Source: Aphis gossypii (Eukaryota > Arthropoda > Insecta > Hemiptera > Aphididae). From it: a stretch of DNA of 64,000 nt. The translations under genes were made by a program, and so were the position numbers. Within the stretch, counting starts at the first letter, position 1. Every line of letters starts with the position of its first letter. Positions 56,511 to 64,000 of this stretch are shown here, one piece after another. The stretch covers positions 67,426,604 through 67,490,603 of the forward strand of contig NC_065531.1 of assembly GCF_020184175.1 (NCBI RefSeq), written 5' to 3'. The notes below the pieces were generated by a model, which was given only the letters and a program-made list of their open reading frames with translations, did not search any database and was not told where the DNA came from.

Positions 56511-57784
56511 TCATTCATTTGGTGGTATTCCTAAAGTTTTTCTGACTAACTCTTCAGCTTTTTTATTAAATTCTTCACGATTCTCACGCCACATTTTAGC
56601 CGCATCAACATTTGCCCCACTTTCATCATTTGGCTCTAAACAAAAAGAATTCAAATTAATACATAATGAAATAAATTAATAGTTTGTATATAATTACCAG
56701 CAAGCATACTAATAACAGATAAAAGAATTTTTTCAACGCTCTGTACAGGACTCCATCTTTCATTACTGGATTCGTAACCCATGGGATCATCCCCAGGTGC
56801 ATGGAGAATTGAAATACATACACGCCCATCTGAATAAACTAAAATTTAAATAATCCTATTATTATCTATCCTATTAACTGATTCAAATGTTAAAAACTAA
56901 TTTTAACCCTTGAATAATATTTTCTACCAAACATAAAACAAACTTCAATTATACTCGCAATAACCCTCTCAACCTTGTTACTTTACAAATCAAAAATATG
57001 TCCTTCATATTATTTTAAAAATATAAATATTTGGTACTAAGCTATAATACAAAATGTTTCACTTAGTAAATAATATTCATGATTTAAACTCTTTATTGCA
57101 TACAAATAATATAATGATCTTAATAACAGATGTATAATTTAAGATTAAGAATGTAGAAAGTTATTTCAACAACAATAAGAAGTTTATATAAAAATTATAC
57201 TTTCAAAAGAATTAAAATCAAAACAACAATTAAACAACATTAACTACTTATAGATTTTTTTACATTTCTTGACAAAATAATGTGCATACACTACATTTAA
57301 AAATGTTTCCTAATATTTTTTTTAATAAATTATAATTTTGTAATGGACCAATATTATATACATCACAAATTATACTTACTGTTTGGATGAAACATTTCAC
57401 AAGTAAAACTCATTTTTGGTGGACTCAATGGATAGTCAGATGGAAATATAAGTTTAGCTGGAAAAACACCACCTTCAAAACATGTACCTTCTGGCCCTCT
57501 ACTCATAATTAAATTATTTGTTTAAATATTGAGAGTGTACTGTTTACTGACATGATGACATTATTATAACTTACGTAATTAATGCTTCCCACTCAAAATA
57601 ATTTTCTTCAGTGGTTGGTCCAGCAATAATCCCTTCCGGAGGATTTAATGTCAGCTCTAAAGAATAAATTATATTACAAGTTTTGATAGAAATTTATGTA
57701 ATTTATAGTTAAGTGCATAGGTAAATAAATTTTTAATATACGTTTATATTCAGCCATAAGTCTTCTTAAAGCAGATCCAGCCAT
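56511..57784 (-). CDS. UBE2G2: Ubiquitin-conjugating enzyme E2 G2 (Ubc7-type)
   Basis: Carries ubiquitin as a thioester and, with membrane ligases such as gp78/HRD1, builds Lys48 chains on proteins leaving the endoplasmic reticulum (ERAD). Minus-strand exons are 57,784-57,742, 57,656-57,575, 57,498-57,380, 56,838-56,698 and 56,635-56,511. All are GT-AG with consistent phases, giving 169 aa against 165 in human. The N-terminus MAGSALRRLMAEYKQLTLNPP is near-identical to the family. The HPN triad (residues 79-81) and catalytic Cys89 in DGRVCISIL are present. The class-defining acidic loop HAPGDDPMGYESS (94-106) is intact, which separates it from generic E2s. The C-terminus carries a few extra residues (IPPNE). 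It is convergent with the SOCS gene and divergent from SPOUT1, with a transposon between. Confidence 0.96.
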
Positions 57785-59433
57785 CGCAAACAATTAGATG
57801 AATTGTAGGGTGTAAAATAAAAGACACGTTTCAATTTCGAATGTTTCAATAATCACAAAACAAAATAAAAAGGAATCGTTTCGTAATAAAATGAACGGCT
57901 AGAATAATTATTATTTATTAATTATTAATCCAAACTTACCAGTTGGGCCAATTTTGATAACAGTAAAATTGATAATAAGTATTGATGACGATGGTTAACA
58001 AGCCCTATTATATCTATAACCGTGTTAACAACAAACTACGATAGAGACGAGACGCAAGAAATACTTGACAAAAAACTGTTTTGCGCGGGTAAAACCTCTA
58101 AAAATCGAAAAGAATAGTCTTATCTAATAAACTCAAAACTAAGACCCAAAATTTTAAAATATATTATTTATCTAGGTACTACTAATGTTCTATACTTCTA
58201 TGTGTACTTATATTTTCAATTTACCGATTGATCTTATAACGCAATAAGAAATAAGAATATTGTAAAATTGAGGTACATAAATAAATTATAAAACATCATT
58301 AGAAATAGAAACTGAGCTGACGCCGTCTTCGCACTGGCGTTCAGAATAGTGTTTCGTGCGGATAGCATGATTTGTTATTGAATTTCATTAATTACAGGGA
58401 CTTATTTCGGACTTAAATGAATGAGTAAATTCGAGGCAGTAGTATTGGAGCTTTTATTCATTAATTATTAGTATCACTCGGCAATTGATACAACGTAAAA
58501 TGTTGAAGGCTCGGGAGCAATAGTAGCAATACTATTTCAAAGCTAAATAGAGCCTCAGTACAAATCGTTTGCACAGGAAATTTATCCGGAATCGTGATCG
58601 GATACGCTTAACGTCTCATTTTGAAAAAAGCTCATTTCTCGATTAATTAAATTAAAATTTTTTTTTAGAACAAAACTGTAGGTTCTTTATTTATAAATTC
58701 ATCTCAAATATTCAAATCTATTTTCATATACGTATGCACTTGGACATTATAGATATTCTACAATTTTAAGTATATTGTTTTGTTTTAAGCCACTTTGGCT
58801 TTTTTTTTACCTACCTACACGAATGAAATATTGTTTTTTTCCTAATTTTATACCATATTGTGCACCCATGTTTTTGTCATTCAAAATAAAAATATTATAT
58901 ATATTATATAAAAATGTTGATTAAATAAAATATTTTGATAAAAAAATGTATTCTTTTCTTTCCTACTATAAATTTAACAAGTTTAATTTTTTGCGTACAT
59001 TCGTTATTACTTATTAGCTATAACTGATGTTAAAGAACGATAGGTATAATATTATGTTTCTTTACCAATTTTTTTTTATAAAATTAATTTCATAAATATT
59101 GAATTATTTTTATAGTAAAAATTATTATTTGGTTATATTAAATATTAATTTAAACTAACTTTACTTATGATTGTGATTATTTCTTTTTTTTATTATTGCA
59201 GTCTATTTAAATTGAAAGTACTAAAGATATTAAACAATTTATCAGCAAATAATGCGATTTGAAAAACTTTAATGGAGGTTGTAATTAGTCATTGGCGCAA
59301 CTAGGGGGGTGCACAGGGGACTTGAGCACCCCAAAAATAATTTCATTTTCTAAAAAATATTGTAGTTATCATAGAGTACGCAGTTTATTATCGTAATCAT
59401 TTTATTTATCTTTGTTACTATTTTTTTTATAAA
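57785..59433. other. Upstream region of UBE2G2 without a recognised gene
   Basis: The first ~300 bases are the probable UBE2G2 5' UTR and promoter. A donor-like gtaagt on the minus strand at about 57,939 hints at a leader intron, but the only nearby acceptor would make it only 41 bp, so I do not call it. Positions 58,310-58,640 are less AT-rich than the surroundings but have no long frame. A decayed transposon scrap with C- and G-runs lies at about 59,290-59,335. Confidence 0.45.
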
Positions 59434-60901
59434 CTAAAAAACACTGAGATAGATAAGATATACTGGAGCGCACACTCGGCCGTAAAAACGAGCCGTCGTG
59501 TTTGACGTTACCCCCACCACCGAAGGGCAAAACATTTCATTTTTACATAGGAAAATACGATGAATTTGTAAATAACAATTTATTTTCGTTCTTAATAGCT
59601 GAGATATTTACTTAAATGCCTATATAATCTCAAGCCTTTTCGTTAGTTTGTAATTTGTTACAATTTTGTATACCTAGTACCTATATTCAATATGGTTGTC
59701 TCGTGTTCAGCTTTTGGATGTACTAATAGGCACATTAAAGGTGGAAGTATTTAATTCCACAAGTACCTAAATATTAACATTTTATACAGTTTTATTTGTG
59801 GCCAGGGGCCCGGAGGTTTCTTGAAGCCCCGATGGTTTTATAATTTTATATAATTAAATATTTAATCAATGAGAAGCGGAAAAAATACCCACGAAAAAAA
59901 ACCCAAACTACAATCACACCGGAAAAAAAGCCCAAGAAAATAAAAGTGCTATCATTGTAATCTTATATTTTGAAATATTTTATAAACTGTGGTTGATTGT
60001 TGATTATACAATGGATTTACAATCATATAATACATTTTTAATAATAAATAATAATATTTTTTAAATAATTTTATCATATAATTATTTAATAGAACATAGG
60101 AAAAAAATATTAAAAATACAAAATATTCTCGTTTGTGGTAACATAATAATAACTAATAATTATAATACGAGAGATCATAGTCATAATAATTAAATAATAT
60201 AATAATAGTAAATTGTTAATTTAAAAAATAATTTTCGATAAGTAGTCTATACAATCATGATAAAATTCAACAATAACCTCTAGGCTATATCTATACATAA
60301 AAAAATTAAAATTAACTTAACTGTATAATAATGATAATTAACTATAAAAGCTAAGTTAAAACAATACAAAATTTAACTGAATAAGTTATATTATATTAAT
60401 AAGTTTGATTGAACAAAAATAACTAACAAATTAAGTTATTATACCTACCTAAATATTAATATTTTATAATATATAGATTTCCACTTAATAATCCTGAATT
60501 ACTTAAAAAATGGTTGATTGAAGTTAAAAGGAAGAATTTTATACCTACAATGTATAGCACTTTATGTAGTGAACAACTATTTATAAACAAAAATGTCCAT
60601 TGTAAATCTCAAAATCCCTGCTTGATCACTTTCCATATGGTTATATCTTATATTATAATCATGGTAATACAATAAGGTAATGAATAATTACTACTACATT
60701 TAATTTGTTAAAGAAATAAGAAAATAAATTAAGAATTATGAACGAAAATAATCATAACTACACGTATATCGTATGTAAAAATGAAATGTTTTGCCCTTCG
60801 ATGGTGGGGGAAGCGGGATTCGAGACGGCTCGTTTTTTGTATCATTGCGGGAATGGCGAGTGCGCGCTCCAGTATATCTTATCTATCTCAGTGCTAAAAA
60901 A
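59434..60901 (+). mobile_element. P-superfamily DNA transposon, inactive copy
   Basis: The element proper is 59,442-60,893 (1,452 bp). Long terminal inverted repeats begin cactgagatagataagatat on both strands and stay alignable to about 59,549 and 60,772 (108 and 122 bases, differing by small indels). The perfect 8-bp target duplication CTAAAAAA lies at 59,434-59,441 and 60,894-60,901. P elements make 8-bp duplications and encode a THAP-domain transposase, and a THAP remnant lies inside. The rest of the transposase (coiled coil, RNase-H-like catalytic domain) is missing, so it is an internally deleted, non-autonomous copy. A 61-codon open frame over the right end is chance. Confidence 0.85.
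59692..60650 (+). pseudogene. THAP DNA-binding domain remnant of a P-type transposase
   Basis: Two exons. The first (59,692 to about 59,764) begins MVVSCSAFGCTNRH and holds the first two Cys of the C2CH zinc module. The second (from about 60,478) gives FPLNNPELLKKWL and then MYSTLCSEQLF, the second half of a THAP domain. An AA|GTACCT donor and a TATATAG|A acceptor join them in frame across a ~713-bp intron. Two defects are visible: an in-frame TAA near 59,752 where the family has a serine codon before Phe-His, and Gln in place of the zinc-ligand His after Cys-Ser-Glu. THAP domains recognise DNA through this C2CH fold, and in P elements bind the transposon ends. The frame ends soon after, with no catalytic region. 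Confidence 0.8.
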
Positions 60902-61069
60902 TAATTGTTTAGACGGTGATTAGATACGTTTATGATAGTAGTATCTGAAATTATATTGATAATAATAACACGTGACTCTGAATACAATACTTATTACTTA
61001 ATATTAACTTATTTCTAGTTTTTAATTTAAAATTCAGTTAAAGGACATTTTTAAATTTTAAGATTTGCA

Positions 61070-62832
61070 ATGGCATCAATTGAAGTTGAAAGCAACGATG
61101 ATAGTATAATCAAAAATAAAAAACGTAAGAGCGAAAATGGTGAAAAGAGTAAAAAAAAAAAGAAACTTCAAGAAGCTGTTGAAATAGACGAAGGTTTAGA
61201 AACTGAGAAAGAAATAAAAACTGTTAAGAAGAAAAAAAAACACGTAGAAATAACAGAGCCGGAAAAAGTTGAGGTAACAATAAATAATAGTAATGAAACT
61301 TCAAAAATTACTGAAATCAGTGACAAAGTTGATAAAGTTAAGCCATCTAAAGTACGACAGTTGCCGACTGTCTCCATAGCCGTGCCTGGGTCCATTTTAG
61401 ATAATGCACAGTCTCCAGAATTCAGAACGTACCTAGCAGGACAAATCGCAAGAGCTGCATGCATTTATAAAATCGATGAGGTTTGTGTCTGTGCATTTTT
61501 ATTAATTTATCGCTTGACATTTTCTTACTTATTATTTTTTATTAGATCATAGTTTTTGATGACGTGGGGGAACAAACTAATGTGATGGTATCCAATAAGA
61601 AAACGGAAGGTGGTTCAAAGACATGTAAACAATTGGCTATAATCTTACAATACTTGGAGTGCCCTCAATATTTGAGGAGAATATTATTTCCAATTCACAA
61701 CTTTTTAAAATACACTGGAGTATTGAATCCACTTGATGCACCTCATCATTTTAGACAAGAAGACAATGTCCCATTTCGGTAAATTTTTTATTTTTTTATT
61801 TGAGCTAACTCTTCTATAATCAATATCAACTTATACATTTCACTTGGTAAATTTATTAAGTATAATTCAATTGTTAAAAATATTAAATGTCCATCAATTT
61901 GTGTAGACATGTAATTTGCAGTTATTATGTACATTTCAAGTTATAAATAACTTTAAGCCATTTTATTAGACTATATAAATTAATAATAAGAAAAATTCAA
62001 AATTTGAATGTTTATTAATATATAATTAACAGTGTCGGCCTTAGGCCGAGACTCTGAGCTTTTTTTTTTAGTTTATAATAGTGGTGGGGGGGGGAGGGAG
62101 GATATACACTAAAATAAAAAATAAAATAAAATTGGGGCCCCAGAAGCAAATTGTGGCCAAGGCCTTATACCTGTCAAGTCGATATTGATAACTAAGATAA
62201 ACTTTTGTTCCTGCCATATTTCTGTGTATAATTAATAGATATTATATAAGAAGTATTAAATGTATTGTTAAATTTACAGAGAAGGCGTAGTGTCAACACT
62301 TCCACCAAAAAAAGGTAAAGGCTGTAATGTCGATGTTGGTCTTAGAAAACAGGTACTAGTTGACAAATGTCTGCAACCATATGTACGAGTTACTGTTAAA
62401 CTAATACCAAACTCAGATGATTCTAAACGTCAAAAAGGTATTGTTGTAGCTCCAAGTACTCCCAAAAATGAATCTGGTATTTATTGGGGTTACACAGTAA
62501 GGAATGCTGATTCCATAAATGAAGTATTTACCAAGTGCCCATATCCTGGTGGATATGATTTAAAAATTGGTACATCTGATAAAGGCATTGATATCGATCA
62601 AACAGATCATACACAACTTGGCTCTTTTAAACATGCATTGATATGTTTTGGAGGAGTTCACGGACTCGAAGCTGCATTAGAAGCTGATCAAAGTATTGAT
62701 GAAGAAAATCCGTCTACTTTATTCGACGTTTATTTAAATACATGCCCAAACCAAGGTTCTAGAACTATAAGAACTGAAGAAGCTGTTCTTATTACATTAG
62801 CAGAATTACGTTCAAAAATGAAACTTGGATAA
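61070..62832 (+). CDS. SPOUT1: SPOUT-domain RNA methyltransferase, SPOUT1/C9orf114 type
   Basis: Family members are nuclear SPOUT-fold methyltransferases that use S-adenosylmethionine through a C-terminal trefoil knot; the human protein is also called CENP-32. Exons are 61,070-61,480, 61,546-61,778 and 62,280-62,832, phase-consistent, giving 398 aa (human is about 376). Residues 1-95 are Lys/Glu-rich with nuclear-localisation-like clusters (KNKKRK, SKKKKK, VKKKKKH). The conserved part begins at QLPTVSIAVPGSILDNAQ and runs through LAGQIARAAC and DEIIVFDD. The domain continues with LEYL/CPQYLRRILFP-like text, and the SAM-knot loop CFGGVHGLEAALE (Gly-Gly-Val-His-Gly at 339-343) is intact. The first intron is only 65 bp and uses a GTTTGT donor. 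The second intron contains a small MITE. AATAAA lies 45 bases after the stop. Confidence 0.94.
62030..62173. mobile_element. Small GGCCTTAGGCC-ended MITE candidate
   Basis: The left end cagtgtcggccttaggcc and the right end in reverse complement, caggtataaggccttggcc, are alignable. The 144-bp insert has a G9-type run and a ggggcccc word. It is GC-rich in an AT-rich intron (SPOUT1 intron 2). No target duplication was found, so the call is tentative. Confidence 0.45.
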
Positions 62833-62876
62833 ATTATTTACATAAATATTTACTTCATTTGATTGTGTAAACCTTT

Positions 62877-62882
62877 AATAAA
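62877..62882 (+). terminator. Poly(A) signal of SPOUT1
   Basis: AATAAA 45 bases after the TAA stop, followed by a T-rich stretch; a canonical position for a short 3' UTR. Confidence 0.75.
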
Positions 62883-63550
62883 TGTATGGTTTTCTTTACA
62901 TTCCTTGAAAATCTTTATTGATTATTGTTATTTATTTTATTAGTTTATTACTAACTGTAGGTAATATTTAATATTACAATACCTCATCTTAAACTGTAAC
63001 ATTTCATAGATTACAGACACGCTTATTAGTGACTGTTTTTTCTAAAACGTTCAGATTACATTCAAAATTATTAACAACCAAAAATTTTGCTCATCTTGTA
63101 GCTTAGTATACACTATACAGAATAATTATTAAATAATACATTTTTTCTTATTTATTCTGTGCTGAAATTAAACCGATTATTTCCATACGGAGTAAGTAGC
63201 CAGTTTATATTATGGGATATTATGGCTGCACTGGACTGTTAACAGGTCTTTCATTTTTTTATTATCTATAGAAAATCCGAAAACATTGATATTAAACTCG
63301 TGGAATCGTGGTTGTTGTTTACATCAAACTCATCACAGAATATATGAATTAGCATATAATATCTGATATATATTAATTACTAATAAATTTGTGATAATAT
63401 TTATTCTATTTCTGTTTTTGAAAACTTTAGTCAAAAGTCTTTAACTACAGTAAACTGTATTCAGTCTACTGTCAATTTGTCTAGTCCTGTTAGTGTATAG
63501 TTGATGGATTCACGTAAGACGTATTAATATCTACTTCATAAGCCAATACA
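62883..63550. other. Intergenic space and promoter of RSL24D1
   Basis: About 670 bp between the SPOUT1 poly(A) signal and the RSL24D1 start codon. No gene, TATA box in context or repeat was recognised. Confidence 0.6.
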
Positions 63551-63898
63551 ATGCGTATTGACACTTGTTATTTTTGTTCGTCCAAAATGTACCCAGGACA
63601 TGGAATGCATTTTGTAAGAAATGATTGTAAGGTATGTCAATTACATATAATATATAATATCCATTTAGTACTCCATTAGAACACTTTTACTCACAACTTA
63701 ATTGTGTTTAGGTATTTAAATTTTGTCGCTCGAAATGTCACAGAGCATTTCAAAAGAAGAAGAACCCGAGACGTGTACGATGGACCAAAGCATACCGCAA
63801 GGCTGTTGGTAAAGAATTGGCTGTTGATCCATCATTTGAAATTGAAAAGAGACGTAATATACCCATGAAATATGACAGAGAATTTTGGCAAATGTCTA
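63551..63898 (+). CDS. RSL24D1: RSL24D1 (RLP24) 60S ribosome-assembly factor, 5' part
   Basis: A paralogue of ribosomal protein eL24 that occupies its place on pre-60S particles in the nucleus and is swapped for eL24 in the cytoplasm. The visible exons 63,551-63,631 and 63,712-63,898 (GT-AG) encode residues 1-89 of about 160. The start MRIDTCYFCSSKMYPGHGMHFVRNDCK is diagnostic: RSL24D1/RLP24 has MRI-x-CYFC where eL24 starts differently. The zinc-binding Cys6, Cys9, Cys32 and Cys36 are all present. Then come KKKNPRRVRWTKAYRKAVGKEL and FEIEKRRNIPMKYDREFW, as in the family. The second exon ends with a good GTAAGT donor (63,899). The sequence after the next AG at about 63,957 does not continue the family, so the third exon lies beyond the window. 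It is tandem with SPOUT1, same strand. Confidence 0.93.
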
Positions 63899-64000
63899 GT
63901 AAGTAAACTATGTACAGTAAACATAGTTATGAAGTAACTTCAAATTATAAATTCTAGAAACATTCATTATACTGTCTGTTATATGATCAACAATTATGTA

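Noticed and set aside
57899..57939. Possible 5' UTR intron of UBE2G2
   Set aside because: Donor and acceptor words exist, but the intron would be 41 bp, shorter than typical insect introns.
60738..60923. 61-codon frame
   Set aside because: Runs through the right inverted end of the P-type transposon.
61168..61464. Antisense 98-codon frame over SPOUT1 exon 1
   Set aside because: Shadow of the Lys-rich coding exon on the opposite strand.
63958..64000. Possible third exon of RSL24D1
   Set aside because: Translation after the AG does not follow the family and soon meets a stop; the real exon is probably beyond the window.
1..64000. CRISPR arrays, bacterial operons or tRNA/rRNA genes
   Set aside because: None seen; the spliced genes and transposon types show eukaryotic nuclear DNA.

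Overview
This is animal (insect) nuclear DNA. It is very AT-rich, has spliced genes with GT-AG introns, and is dense in short degenerate DNA transposons and simple repeats. The frequent 'taggtacctacc'-type words and a repeat family whose ends read 'gattctgagcgga ... tccgctcagaatc' look to me like an aphid (Hemiptera: Aphididae) genome. That assignment rests on style and recalled repeat families, not on a search.

Layout. Positions 1-40,800 hold no protein-coding gene that I can support. They are AT-rich intergenic or giant-intron sequence. Two conspicuous GC/CpG-rich islands stand out (about 9.4-12.2 kb and 25.2-25.9 kb), the second with a TATA-type core promoter candidate. Several mobile elements also lie here: a Tigger/pogo-like MITE at 3.8 kb, a dead non-LTR retrotransposon tail at 16.8-17.1 kb, a hAT MITE with an 8-bp target duplication at 19.9 kb, a MITE with ~44-bp inverted ends at 26.4 kb, an element with subterminal repeats at 28.9-29.5 kb, and a TA-flanked element at 33.8-35.2 kb with another repeat nested inside it.

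Positions 40,800-64,000 are gene-dense, with five conserved genes whose exon structures I worked out from the sequence. GDP-mannose 4,6-dehydratase (minus, seven exons, one 7.2-kb intron) is divergent from a SOCS6/7-type suppressor of cytokine signalling (plus, seven coding exons, 629 aa). The SOCS gene converges on the ER-associated-degradation E2 enzyme UBE2G2 (minus, five exons, 169 aa). Then come a SPOUT1/C9orf114-type RNA methyltransferase (plus, three exons, 398 aa) and the 5' part of RSL24D1, a 60S ribosome-assembly factor (plus, cut by the window end). The genes do not form a pathway. They are ordinary housekeeping and signalling genes that happen to be neighbours; SPOUT1 and RSL24D1 are both RNA/ribosome-related, but no functional link is shown.

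Most notable element: between UBE2G2 and SPOUT1 lies a 1.45-kb P-superfamily DNA transposon (59,442-60,893). It has >100-bp terminal inverted repeats, a perfect 8-bp target duplication (CTAAAAAA) and an interrupted THAP DNA-binding domain split by an intron. One in-frame stop and a lost zinc ligand mark it as inactive.
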